DNA of 64,000 nucleotides from NCBI GenBank assembly GCA_016717285.1, contig JADKFU010000001.1, positions 682,001 to 746,000 of the forward strand, read 5' to 3'. Positions 35,085 to 43,490 of this stretch are shown here, piece after piece (the stretch's first letter is position 1; each line of letters begins with the position of its first letter). The notes under the pieces were generated by a model that worked only from the letters and a program-made list of their open reading frames with translations, was not told where the DNA came from and ran no database searches. The position numbers and the translations under genes were made by a program. Source of the stretch: Chitinophagaceae bacterium (GTDB lineage Bacteria; Bacteroidota; Bacteroidia; Chitinophagales; UBA10324).

Positions 35085-35130
35085 GCTTGCGTTTATTACG
35101 TAAAACATAATCCACGGTTGTAAAATCATT

Positions 35131-35769
35131 ATGCTTCGTTTTATAAATTTTAAGAAGTCTTATGGAAATTATGCAGCACTGGAGATCGGCGATCTCGGGG
35201 TAAGCAATGGCATTTATTGGATAAGAGGTGTTAATGGTTCTGGTAAAACCACCTTGCTGAAATCCATAGCAGGCATCTTGTCTTTTGAAGGCGATATTCA
35301 GCTCAATGGAAAAATGACTATTAAAAAGAATCCTGTTGTTTATAGGAGGTTGGTGAATTTTGCAGAAGCTGAACCCCTGTTTCCTGAATTTCTGACGGGA
35401 AGAGAAATGATTAATTTATTTGCAAAGGCAAAGGATGCACTGCCTGGACAGGAAGATTATTTTATCGAATCAATAAAAATGCAGGCATTTATTGACAGGC
35501 CACTTGGTACCTATTCAAGTGGCATGTTAAAAAAATTATCGTTGGTGCTGGCTTTTCTTGGGCAACCCAAACTGATTTTACTGGATGAGCCGCTCATTAC
35601 ACTGGATGCTGCTGCGCTGAAAATTATTTATGAATGGATTGAGAATGCTCAAAGGAAAAATGGAACAGGTTTTTTCCTCTCATCACACCAGGATTTAGAT
35701 CTTACAGTTTTAGCTGATGCGAATGAAATCATCGTCGAAGACAAGACATTAAAGTTCATCGCTGAATGA
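35131..35769 (+). CDS. ABC transporter ATP-binding protein (module 1)
   Basis: This 212-residue ABC ATPase has Walker A GVNGSGKTT (33-41), signature YSSGM (128-132), Walker B LILLDEP with DEP at 152-154 and switch His186 (SSHQ). The Q-loop glutamine is missing; the segment reads FAEAEPLFPEFLTG. The size and motif set resemble CcmA-like or lantibiotic-type exporters. It overlaps the next gene by 4 bp (ATGA), so ATPase and permease are coupled. The close paralogue at 49.4-50.1 kb aligns over the first 190 residues without a gap, at about half identical positions by eye. The substrate is unknown. Confidence 0.92.
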   Translation: MLRFINFKKSYGNYAALEIGDLGVSNGIYWIRGVNGSGKTTLLKSIAGILSFEGDIQLNGKMTIKKNPVVYRRLVNFAEAEPLFPEFLTGREMINLFAKAKDALPGQEDYFIESIKMQAFIDRPLGTYSSGMLKKLSLVLAFLGQPKLILLDEPLITLDAAALKIIYEWIENAQRKNGTGFFLSSHQDLDLTVLADANEIIVEDKTLKFIAE

Positions 35770-36929
35770 ATGCTCCCGTAACAATTCCTCTTTTGAAAAT
35801 ATTCGCGAAAGGATTTTTTCGCGCCAATGCAGGAATGCTGATTTTCTTTTTTGTTACCGCTATCAGCTATGGTTTTTTTATGGAAACGGTAGGAGATGTT
35901 AAACTCCTGCCGGAAGAAACTTTGACATATTACCACTTTATCATCGTCATGACTTTCATTAGTAGTCCGCTGGTTGCTATGATCATGTCGGTAATCTGGT
36001 TGTTGTATACCATAAAAAGCTGGAGTTATGTTGTGAAGCAGTTAGCGATGCGTGATAATGCATTTATATTTTACAGTGTTTCTTCCCTTAAAAAGGCCGG
36101 ACAGTTTAAAAGCTGGATGCTTGTGCAATTAATGATACTCCTTCCAGTAATCATCTATGTATTGTTTGCAGGAATTTTTGGAATGATATTCCATTATTAT
36201 TTATTGCCTGCGCTCATTTTTTTATATGTGTTTATACTTACAACCTCCAGTGCCTTCTTGTATCTGCATGCGGTGAACAGGTTACAGGACGGAAACACGC
36301 AATCGTTTTTATTGAGAATCGTCCAGGGGTGGAGCAAGCCTTATTTCAGTCTCGGTATTTACCAGATGATGGACCGCATGAAACTCAGTTATTTATTGAC
36401 GAAAGTTTTGTCTTATGGTATCATCACCACCATGGTGTTGTCATTCGAAACTCCTTATCAGGATGTAAGAGTTGCCGGTATTGCGATGTTGGCTATTGCA
36501 ACCTCACACAGTTATATCCTCTATCAATTGCAACGTTTTGAAGAAACAAGATTGAGTCTTTTCAGAAACATGCCTTATAACAGGTTGGTGTTGTTTATTC
36601 AACTTGCCATTGTTTATGTGTTACTGATCCTGCCTGAATGCATATGGTTGTTCAGCAGGTATCATTTAATGTTGGGAATGCAGGCACTTCTTTTTGGAAT
36701 AGGTACTGCACTTTTCTTCAGGTGCAGTTTATATTGGAGCGGACTTAGGATGAAAAGGTATCTGCCAGTTGTTTTCTTTTCGTTTATTGTGTTATTGTAT
36801 GTGGTGATGTTTAATCTTATAGCCGTTTTTACGTGGCTGCTGTTTTTAATTTCGTGCGTGATTTTTTATAAAACATTCTATAATCAGCAAGTGGTAATGT
36901 CCTGGCCCGCTGAAAGGTTGGAGAAATAA
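35766..36929 (+). CDS. ABC transporter membrane protein (module 1)
   Basis: This 387-residue integral membrane protein has about nine or ten hydrophobic helices and no signal peptide or large periplasmic domain. It is coupled to the ATPase by an ATGA overlap. A cytosolic loop FEETRLSLFRNMPYNRLVLF corresponds to FEESLVGFYRNLPVKTVNRW in the permease at 48.3 kb, and the proteins are similar in size and helix layout. I do not recognise a named family. It ends 33 bp from a convergent small gene with no terminator between. Confidence 0.82.
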   Translation: MNAPVTIPLLKIFAKGFFRANAGMLIFFFVTAISYGFFMETVGDVKLLPEETLTYYHFIIVMTFISSPLVAMIMSVIWLLYTIKSWSYVVKQLAMRDNAFIFYSVSSLKKAGQFKSWMLVQLMILLPVIIYVLFAGIFGMIFHYYLLPALIFLYVFILTTSSAFLYLHAVNRLQDGNTQSFLLRIVQGWSKPYFSLGIYQMMDRMKLSYLLTKVLSYGIITTMVLSFETPYQDVRVAGIAMLAIATSHSYILYQLQRFEETRLSLFRNMPYNRLVLFIQLAIVYVLLILPECIWLFSRYHLMLGMQALLFGIGTALFFRCSLYWSGLRMKRYLPVVFFSFIVLLYVVMFNLIAVFTWLLFLISCVIFYKTFYNQQVVMSWPAERLEK

Positions 36930-36962
36930 TCTAAAACAGATCAGGTCTGCTAAATATATCCA

Positions 36963-37157
36963 TTACATATACTCTTTAAAATCTTCAAGCGGTGCATCGA
37001 AATCTTCGCTCATCCTGATCATTCCTTTGGCTAATCCAGGAACGCGCTTAGACTTGTTCATTGGTTTCCTGGTTTTGTTTTGAAGATATTCAATGAAATC
37101 TTTCACTTCCTTTTTCAGATTTTCCGGAAGTGATGCCAGTTTGTTCAATAAATGCAA
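36963..37157 (-). CDS. DUF2281 protein (antitoxin-like), TTG start
   Basis: This 64-residue protein matches the DUF2281 pattern throughout: LPENLKKEVKDFIEYLQ at 10-26, then a basic middle and GMIRMSEDFDAPLEDFKEYM at the end. DUF2281 proteins usually sit directly upstream of a PIN-domain toxin as VapB-like antitoxins. Here no toxin gene follows on its strand: the next sequence is the 3' end of the ABC permease on the other strand. It is either an orphan or the remnant of a lost pair. No ATG is available after the in-frame upstream stop, so TTG at 37157 is taken as the start. Confidence 0.75.
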   Translation of the reverse strand: MHLLNKLASLPENLKKEVKDFIEYLQNKTRKPMNKSKRVPGLAKGMIRMSEDFDAPLEDFKEYM

Positions 37158-37247
37158 GTCTGTCTTAATTCAACAATACAATTTTTCCTTTGTTGAGGTC
37201 TTTTCATGACTGGATAAAGATCATTGGCCATCTATTTTCTTAAACGA

Positions 37248-40100
37248 TCATAACTTCATCGAAACCCCAAACAAAAAATGCCGCTGCTCATAATACCTTG
37301 ATGGATTATCAGGTGGAATATTGGATGAACGCGGATCGCGTGGATCAATGTATCGTGGATCGCGCCATTCCGTTGGCACATCATCTCCATATTCATAAGC
37401 GCTTCCGGTAACCGGATTTACAATCGCTGTATTTTTATTGTTTAACAGGTTGGTCAGCTCAAAAGTAAGCGCTAACTGTACCTTCTTCAGTACAAACCAT
37501 TTTTTTAAAGATGCATTCAGCCAAAAGGAAGATACGGAGAGATCGCTGTACAAATGATCAGGGTCAGAATCCACTTCATAAATGGGTCTTCCGGAACTCG
37601 GTTCTGTTCCTGTATATAAGTACGGTGTGTATCTTCTTCCAGTTCTGTATATCGCTTCCGTATAAAAGCTGAAATAGTTGATCCATTTTTTTCCAAACAG
37701 TCCATCGGCATTATTTGCCGTCAGCAATACATAACCCTTGGCATCCACCGGCGAATCCCAGGCGAGATACGTTTCTTTAGCACTTACACTGTTTCCCGTG
37801 GCAAGAATTTCTTCAAGTCCTTGCGAAGCAGAAGAACTCTGTCCGGTGGCAACGCTGTAAGAAAAAGATAAACTCGATTCAAACCATTTTTGAATGCGTT
37901 TAATATAAGTGGCTTCTACACCGCGAACACGAGCGTAATCTGCATTGATACGAATCGTACGGCTCACTTCACGGCCGGTAGCATCTTCCAATAATATAGT
38001 ACTTGATGTAATGAAATCGTATTTGTCTTTCCAGTACGCTGAAATATCCAACGCGTCATTCTGTGAGATCTGCGACTTTAATCCTAACTCATAAGAAATA
38101 TCCACTTCAGGATTCAGGTCGGGATTTCCGATGAAACCCAACGTCGAACGATCAGCATAATATGGATCGAGGCCGGTGTAGATATAAGAGGGGTGCGGTG
38201 AAATGGTACTTTGACCGTAATTGAAATACATCACCTGGTTTTCCTTAATCGGAAATGAAGCAGCAAGCTTGGGCAACAATCTAACCTTTGTTCTTAACCC
38301 CATAAAATTGATCGTGTGATCAAGATAACTCTCCCGAATTTCATCGGCTATTAAAGTTTCGGGATTATACACTGCATCATCTACAAATTTTCCGGGCATC
38401 CAATATTCAAGACGCAAACCAACATCAGCAATCAGTCCATGAAATTTATACTTATCAGAAACAAAAAAAGCGCCTTTGATTGGATTTACTTTCCATACAT
38501 CACTTACATCTCCTAATCTGAATGATTGTGTGTACTGACTGTCAGGTAACTGAATAGGTGCTCCAATCCATGGTCGTGTAATATCTATCCATTGCAATTC
38601 TTCCCATTTGAATTCAGTGCCGAAATAAAACCGGTTGAGTGTATTCTTTGAATAAAAAGTGCCGGTGGCTTTTGTAGTATAATCTTCTACATAGTGATCG
38701 TGCCACAAGGTTGCAATACCATCATTGTTATACAGTCCGGGTGCAGGATTTACGAATACAATCGAGTCATCCGGATTAAAATACGTGGTAGGAAATTCAA
38801 CGATGGAGGAAGGATCAAATTCACTGCTTACTTCGGCTGGTCGCCAATCACGACCATTCGCGTCGGCACGCAGATGAACAAAAAGCCGTGAAAGCGAAAC
38901 CTTGTAAGAAATGTTTGGTTTGGGCGTATGGTTCCAGTTTACTGTTTCAAGATTAGTATCATGGGTATAAGTATTGGCATTGTCAGGTTGCAATGCAAAA
39001 CTGAACTGATAACCTGGTGTAAATCCCACATCATTTCCAGTGATGCGCAACATATTGTAATCCTGGTTCACCGTAATGGAGCGAAGGTAAGAGAACGATA
39101 ATTTTTTTGAGGAGCTGAAATCATAATTCAATTTCAACATGCCGGCCCAGCGATTGTCTTCATAGGGGGTCCAGAAAACATCCGGATAGATGGACGAGAC
39201 CACCTGGCCGGCAGGCGCTTTAATATATGTATCAGTGAAATTAAATTTTATAGAACTGAAATAATGAAGTTTCGCGGGCTTTTCTTTTTTAAATTTTACC
39301 GGACCACCAAATCCCGCTTCGTAAGTTGATTGATTAAAGCAGGAATTATTGTCGCTGTTGAATCCGAAATTATCCCGTTTCAGTGAAAGCGCTAGTGCAA
39401 ATTTATCACCACCGGTTTTGGTTTTTGTATTTACAATACCGGAAGTAGCATCTCCGTATTCCACTCCGGGAGCGCTGGTTGTCACATCAATGTTATCAAT
39501 GGCATTGGTGCCAATGTCAATTCCAAAACCGGTTCCGGCCAGTGGATCTGTTGCAGAAACATCATCGATATAAAATCCTGTTTCATAGGTTCTGCCTCCT
39601 CGAATATGAATGCCTTCCGGATTCAGCACCACACCTGTTTGTGTATTCAGTAAGCCTTGCACTGCGCGTGTAGGTGCCGCTTCAATCACATCTTTGCTGA
39701 TCTGCGAAGAACTTTTTGACTCTTCCACATCTATCAAAGGTCGATCGCCAATAATCACAATTTCCTGATCAATTGTAACTGCAGTCGGATTAAGCTGAAT
39801 GTCCAGTATTTTATGCTCGTCCTGCTTAATCGCAATACCAGTGTATAATGTCTTCTCATAACCAATGTAACTCACGTTGAGCGTATAGATGCCAGCCGGC
39901 AGATTGATGGAATATTTTCCGTTTTCATCGGTTACGGCGCCATAGCGCGTTCCGGTTACCATAATGGTTACTCCGATCAGTTCACTGTTGTCGCTTTTGT
40001 CCGTTATTTTTCCTCCGATACTACCGGATTGCGCAAATATGGTTGCAGGCACCAGCAAACAGCTTGCTGCAAAAATCAGAAACAGAATCTTTCGCACCAT
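37248..40100 (-). CDS. TonB-dependent receptor with carboxypeptidase-regulatory N-domain
   Basis: This is an outer-membrane transporter of 950 residues from the ATG at 40100. It has a signal peptide (KILFLIFAASCLLVPATIFAQ), a CarboxypepD_reg domain (about 28-110; GKITDKSDNSELIGVTI, GKYSINLPAGIYTLNVSYIGYEK), a plug (about 120-260; IHIRGGRTYETGFYIDDVS) and a 22-strand-type barrel to the C-terminal Leu. It takes up an unknown ligand using TonB energy. No SusD partner is adjacent, so it is not a classic polysaccharide locus. The frame can be read 29 codons further up, but that stretch lacks export features, and a -7 word lies just upstream of the chosen ATG. Confidence 0.9.
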   Translation of the reverse strand: MVRKILFLIFAASCLLVPATIFAQSGSIGGKITDKSDNSELIGVTIMVTGTRYGAVTDENGKYSINLPAGIYTLNVSYIGYEKTLYTGIAIKQDEHKILDIQLNPTAVTIDQEIVIIGDRPLIDVEESKSSSQISKDVIEAAPTRAVQGLLNTQTGVVLNPEGIHIRGGRTYETGFYIDDVSATDPLAGTGFGIDIGTNAIDNIDVTTSAPGVEYGDATSGIVNTKTKTGGDKFALALSLKRDNFGFNSDNNSCFNQSTYEAGFGGPVKFKKEKPAKLHYFSSIKFNFTDTYIKAPAGQVVSSIYPDVFWTPYEDNRWAGMLKLNYDFSSSKKLSFSYLRSITVNQDYNMLRITGNDVGFTPGYQFSFALQPDNANTYTHDTNLETVNWNHTPKPNISYKVSLSRLFVHLRADANGRDWRPAEVSSEFDPSSIVEFPTTYFNPDDSIVFVNPAPGLYNNDGIATLWHDHYVEDYTTKATGTFYSKNTLNRFYFGTEFKWEELQWIDITRPWIGAPIQLPDSQYTQSFRLGDVSDVWKVNPIKGAFFVSDKYKFHGLIADVGLRLEYWMPGKFVDDAVYNPETLIADEIRESYLDHTINFMGLRTKVRLLPKLAASFPIKENQVMYFNYGQSTISPHPSYIYTGLDPYYADRSTLGFIGNPDLNPEVDISYELGLKSQISQNDALDISAYWKDKYDFITSSTILLEDATGREVSRTIRINADYARVRGVEATYIKRIQKWFESSLSFSYSVATGQSSSASQGLEEILATGNSVSAKETYLAWDSPVDAKGYVLLTANNADGLFGKKWINYFSFYTEAIYRTGRRYTPYLYTGTEPSSGRPIYEVDSDPDHLYSDLSVSSFWLNASLKKWFVLKKVQLALTFELTNLLNNKNTAIVNPVTGSAYEYGDDVPTEWRDPRYIDPRDPRSSNIPPDNPSRYYEQRHFLFGVSMKL

Positions 40101-40105
40101 GCGAA

Positions 40106-40113
40106 CAAATGTA
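40106..40113 (-). promoter_or_regulatory. Bacteroidota -7 element for the TonB receptor
   Basis: TACATTTG on the minus strand matches TAnnTTTG, only 5 bases ahead of the ATG at 40100. If used, the mRNA would be leaderless or nearly so. The match may be coincidental. Confidence 0.4.
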
Positions 40114-40274
40114 GAAGGATTGTGTAAACTTTTAAGAGGAAAGTAAATCACTTTCTTACTGCGACATGCATTGCCATTCACTTTCAATTATAGAGTTGGA
40201 AATAGATATGAAATCGGAATGAATCGTATTCAGTAAGGTAACTGATCAAACGGCCACTAAATGGAACAATTCAC

Positions 40275-40433
40275 CTACAATGCATCCATGGCTCCGGCAA
40301 GGAAGGTAATTGTAAAAGGAAGACTTACCCAAAACCATTGTGGAAGGAAGATGAGTAATAAAACGAGGGCAGAAAAGGAAATAAAAAACAATAGCCAGTA
40401 AAGTCCTTTGGATGTCTTTTTTGTTTCTTCCAT
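40275..40433 (-). CDS. small hydrophobic protein, function unknown
   Basis: This 52-residue protein begins METKK-like (MEETKKTSKGLYW). Hydrophobic residues run from about 13 to 34 (LLFFISFSALVLLLIFLPQWF) and again at 37-48, so it has one or two membrane helices. The frame extends upstream by 18 codons, but a near-perfect promoter lies there (TTTG, 18 bases, then TACTTTTG), so the ATG at 40433 is the start. No family is recognised. It is downstream of the nucleoside kinase on the same strand but has its own promoter. Confidence 0.65.
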   Translation of the reverse strand: MEETKKTSKGLYWLLFFISFSALVLLLIFLPQWFWVSLPFTITFLAGAMDAL

Positions 40434-40458
40434 AATGAATCGTTTTTCACGAACGTCG

Positions 40459-40466
40459 CAAAAGTA
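40459..40466 (-). promoter_or_regulatory. best -33/-7 promoter in the window
   Basis: On the minus strand TACTTTTG matches TAnnTTTG and is preceded, after 18 bases, by TTTG, both elements of the Bacteroidota sigma-ABfr consensus. It drives the small hydrophobic protein gene. Confidence 0.7.
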
Positions 40467-40511
40467 AGGATTGTATTGATTTAACAAAGGTTTTTTTTTA
40501 CATAATCGCGA

Positions 40512-41147
40512 CTATAAAGTAATCATTGTAGTGCCCGCAGGATAGTCTTGTTGCAGCACATCAATAATCCTGTTATAATCATTTTTATTTTCAATAAAAT
40601 TGATGTCAGCTACATCAAGAATTACAATGCGCAATTGCTGTTGAGTTTTAAAATAATCGAAATAAACCTGTTGGATTTTTCCAAGGTATTCGCCCGTAAT
40701 GTCTTTTTCGTAAGGTCTGCCGCGCCTTGCAATATTCGAAAGAATAACAGGAACGGGACTGTGGAGATAAAGCAATAAATCAGGATCCGGAAGTGAACCC
40801 TGAACGATTTGAGAAAGACGCTTGAAGAGTTTGAATTCTTCTTCCACCAGGTTGATGCTGGCAAAAAGATGCGATTTCGCGAAGAGATAATCCGTTACAG
40901 TAAAAGAAGAAAATAAATCCCGAGTGGCTGCCACGTCTTTCAGTTGCTGGTATCGTTCAGCAAGAAAAAATAACTCCAGCGGAAAAGCGTATTGTCTTGG
41001 GTTTTTATAGAACAGTGGCAGAAACGGATTGTCAGCGAACTGTTCGAGAATCAGCTTGCCGTTGAAATCACGTGCCAGCATATTCGAAAGCGAGGTTTTG
41101 CCTGCTCCGATATTGCCTTCAACCGTGATGTAATTGTAGCGCATCAT
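40512..41147 (-). CDS. deoxynucleoside kinase
   Basis: This 211-residue salvage kinase of the dNK/dGK-dAK family phosphorylates deoxynucleosides with ATP. The P-loop GNIGAGKTS lies at 11-19. ELFFLAERYQQL carries the substrate-binding segment, DYLFAKSHLFA replaces the DRS motif as in bacterial dAK/dGK members, and the LID is RRGRPYEKDI. Nucleoside preference (dA versus dG) cannot be told. It is divergent from sppA with an 89-bp gap. Confidence 0.92.
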   Translation of the reverse strand: MMRYNYITVEGNIGAGKTSLSNMLARDFNGKLILEQFADNPFLPLFYKNPRQYAFPLELFFLAERYQQLKDVAATRDLFSSFTVTDYLFAKSHLFASINLVEEEFKLFKRLSQIVQGSLPDPDLLLYLHSPVPVILSNIARRGRPYEKDITGEYLGKIQQVYFDYFKTQQQLRIVILDVADINFIENKNDYNRIIDVLQQDYPAGTTMITL

Positions 41148-41193
41148 TTCGGTGTGGAAGATAATACTCCGGCGTTAACATACATATTTAACA

Positions 41194-41201
41194 TAAATTT
41201 G
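41194..41201 (+). promoter_or_regulatory. Bacteroidota -7 element for sppA
   Basis: TAAATTTG is an exact TAnnTTTG match, 35 bases ahead of the ATG at 41237. Confidence 0.55.
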
Positions 41202-41236
41202 CGGCCTTATCGTCTACTTTAAAAAAAACTGTCTAC

Positions 41237-43009
41237 ATGAGTTTCTGGAAAATTTTCTTTGGTTCTTTACTGGCTTTTGTGATCGGTACGTTCCTGCTGC
41301 TGTTTATTATTATTGCTTTTTTTGCAGCAATTGCAACATCATTTTCTTCGGTTGAAACGGTCAGTATTAAATCGAACAGTATTTTAAGCCTTGATCTCAG
41401 CTACGAAATTCCTGAGCAAACAACGTACATCCCTTTTCAGGGTTTTTCATTTTCTGATTTTAAACCGGCTGTTGCACCCGGTGTTTACGATATCATGAAG
41501 AATATTGAGAAAGCAAAAACAGATCCTTCCATAAAAGGGATCTACCTCAATTTCGGTTACATCGGTTTGGGAATGGCGAACACTGATCAGATCAGAAACG
41601 CCTTAATTGATTTCAAAAAATCAGGGAAGTTTATCGTGGCTTATTCAGAACTGTACTCCGAAAAAGCTTATTACCTCTGCAGCGTTGCTGATAAAGTAAT
41701 TGTGAATCCTAAGGGTATTGTTGAATTCAATGGCATGAGCGCACAATATATGTTCTTCAAAGGATTGCTTGACAAAGTAGGAGTGCAGGCGCAGGTTTTC
41801 TATGATGGCAAATTCAAATCGGCAACCGAACCTTTCCGGCTCGATTCGATGAGTAAGGAGAATGAACTGATGACGCTAACGCTTTTAAATGATGTGCATG
41901 GCAAAGTGATGAAGAATATTGCGGAGAGCAGGAAGATCGGAATTGGGCAATTAGACAGCATCAACAATAACTTGCTGGTGCAAAATGCATCAGACGCAAA
42001 AAAATATGGCATCGTAGATGAAGTTTGGTTTGATGATCAGGTGCGTGATTACCTGAAAGAACAATTGAAGCTGGATGAAAAGGACAAGATTGAAATGGTT
42101 TCCCTCGTAAAATATCTTTCCGTACCCGGAAAAAAAGAAGAGGTGAGTTTAGAGACCGATAAGATTGCCCTGCTTTTTGCTGACGGAGATATTGTGGATG
42201 GAAAAGGTGATGATGACAATATTGGTTCTGAAAAATATGTGAAGCAACTCAGAAAATTACGCGAAGATGATAAGGTAAAAGCCATTGTTTTCAGAGTAAA
42301 TTCTCCCGGTGGAAGTGCTTTGGCATCCGACATTATCGCCCGTGAAGTGCAATTGGCAGCCGCTAAGAAACCGGTGGTGGTTTCCATGGGCGATTATGCT
42401 GCATCAGGTGGTTATTATATTTCAGCGTATGCTACAAAAATTGTTGCACAACCCAATACACTCACAGGATCTATTGGAGTGTTTGGTATTTATCCGAACA
42501 TGCAAAAGCTGTTTGAAGATAAATTAGGTATCCACTTCGATGGTGTGCAAACCGGCAAGTATTCGGATTTCGGAGATGCTTCACGTCCGATGCGGGAAGA
42601 CGAAAAATTAATTGTTCAGCGAGGCGTGGATTCTATTTATCATGACTTCAAAGCAACAGTAGTGAAAGGCAGAAAGATCAGTGAAGTATTGGTAGATACC
42701 ATCGCACAAGGTCGCGTATGGACGGGCAGCCAGGCACTTGCATTTGGATTAGTGGATACACTGGGTGGATTGGAAGATGCTATCAATGTAGCAGTCCGGC
42801 TTGCAAAATCTTCCAATTACCGGCTTGTTGAATTTCCCGAAGTAGACAAGGATATGTTTGAACTTATCAGCATGTTTCGTGAAGGAAAAGAAAACAGTGC
42901 CATCAGGGAAAAACTAGGTCCATTTTATTCAGTATATGAACAAATGCAACTTCTTTCGCAGATGCATGGAGTGCAGGCGAGAATGCCGTTTGTGGTGGAG
43001 ATTGAGTAG
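41237..43009 (+). CDS. sppA: signal peptide peptidase SppA, 67-kDa type
   Basis: This membrane-bound serine protease digests released signal peptides. Its 590 residues cover the tandem-domain type. There is an N-terminal anchor (7-33), a first domain with the general-base lysine Lys194 (GKFKSATEPF), and a second domain with nucleophile Ser390 (GDYAASGGYYIS) and TGSIGVFG. The Lys/Ser dyad is thus split between domains as in E. coli. The last codons run into repeat tract D: the TAG is followed immediately by TGA in frame. Confidence 0.95.
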   Translation: MSFWKIFFGSLLAFVIGTFLLLFIIIAFFAAIATSFSSVETVSIKSNSILSLDLSYEIPEQTTYIPFQGFSFSDFKPAVAPGVYDIMKNIEKAKTDPSIKGIYLNFGYIGLGMANTDQIRNALIDFKKSGKFIVAYSELYSEKAYYLCSVADKVIVNPKGIVEFNGMSAQYMFFKGLLDKVGVQAQVFYDGKFKSATEPFRLDSMSKENELMTLTLLNDVHGKVMKNIAESRKIGIGQLDSINNNLLVQNASDAKKYGIVDEVWFDDQVRDYLKEQLKLDEKDKIEMVSLVKYLSVPGKKEEVSLETDKIALLFADGDIVDGKGDDDNIGSEKYVKQLRKLREDDKVKAIVFRVNSPGGSALASDIIAREVQLAAAKKPVVVSMGDYAASGGYYISAYATKIVAQPNTLTGSIGVFGIYPNMQKLFEDKLGIHFDGVQTGKYSDFGDASRPMREDEKLIVQRGVDSIYHDFKATVVKGRKISEVLVDTIAQGRVWTGSQALAFGLVDTLGGLEDAINVAVRLAKSSNYRLVEFPEVDKDMFELISMFREGKENSAIREKLGPFYSVYEQMQLLSQMHGVQARMPFVVEIE

Positions 43010-43138
43010 TGAGTAGTGAGAAAGTCGTTAGTCGTGAGTCCTTAGTCGTTAGTGGGTTTAATTAGTCATTGGACATTAGTCATTAAGTTCATCGGCACAT
43101 CAATTTCATTGGCACATTGAATCTCATAACATTGCTCA
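43004..43138. repeat. stop-codon heptamer tract D, filling a convergent gap
   Basis: The tract stretches from the sppA stop to the stop of the convergent gene with no other sequence between. On the plus strand it starts GAGTAGT twice (the first TAG is the sppA stop), then TCGTTAG-type units, then TTAGTCATT words. Read from the other end on the minus strand, words of 8-9 bases such as GTGCCAATG and GTGCCGATG recur. No hairpin was found. Confidence 0.8.
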
Positions 43139-43384
43139 TACTTCATGCTTCCCATACATCTTCCTCACCAATCCTCCAAGTGCTACTGCGCCCCACGTTC
43201 CTTCTAAAATTACAAAGGGCATAAACTGAATGAGGTAAGAAGCATAGCAGGAGATGGCAGCGCCAATAAGATTCAGTGAAATATAAAGGAGACTTTTTTC
43301 ATTCAAAAAATGAAACATATTCAGAAAGAAAGCAATCAACAGCAGGCTAACGCCAAACGATGCGATGATGGTTGGGAAATCCAT
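43136..43384 (-). CDS. small three-helix membrane protein, CBU_0592-like
   Basis: This 82-residue protein has three hydrophobic segments (about 6-24, 31-51 and 54-72) separated by short loops such as NEKSLLY. The ending EGTWGAVALGGLVRKMYG matches small proteins grouped as CBU_0592-like, of unknown function and distantly like small multidrug-resistance folds. The family link is from memory of the pattern and moderate in strength. It has its own -7 word 29 bases upstream. Its TGA lies at the boundary of tract D. Confidence 0.7.
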   Translation of the reverse strand: MDFPTIIASFGVSLLLIAFFLNMFHFLNEKSLLYISLNLIGAAISCYASYLIQFMPFVILEGTWGAVALGGLVRKMYGKHEV

Positions 43385-43413
43385 TAATGTTTTGATTTAG
43401 AATTTTAAAGATG

Positions 43414-43421
43414 CAAACTTA
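43414..43421 (-). promoter_or_regulatory. Bacteroidota -7 element (minus strand)
   Basis: TAAGTTTG on the minus strand matches TAnnTTTG, 29 bases ahead of the small membrane protein gene. Confidence 0.5.
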
Positions 43422-43445
43422 AGATATGACTATAGATAAAAGGCC

Positions 43446-43490
43446 TCATACAATTCATAACTCATAATTCTTAATTCTTAATTCTCTCTA
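43446..43490 (-). repeat. stop-codon heptamer tract E
   Basis: Read on the minus strand from the TAG of the CHU_C gene (43488-43490): TAGAGAGAAT, then TAAGAAT twice, then TATGAGT and TATGAAT. Every unit carries a stop codon on the sense strand of the gene it follows. Confidence 0.72.

Noticed and set aside
43004..43138. CRISPR-like array
   Set aside because: Repeat units are only 7-9 bp, degenerate and without spacers; no cas genes in the window.
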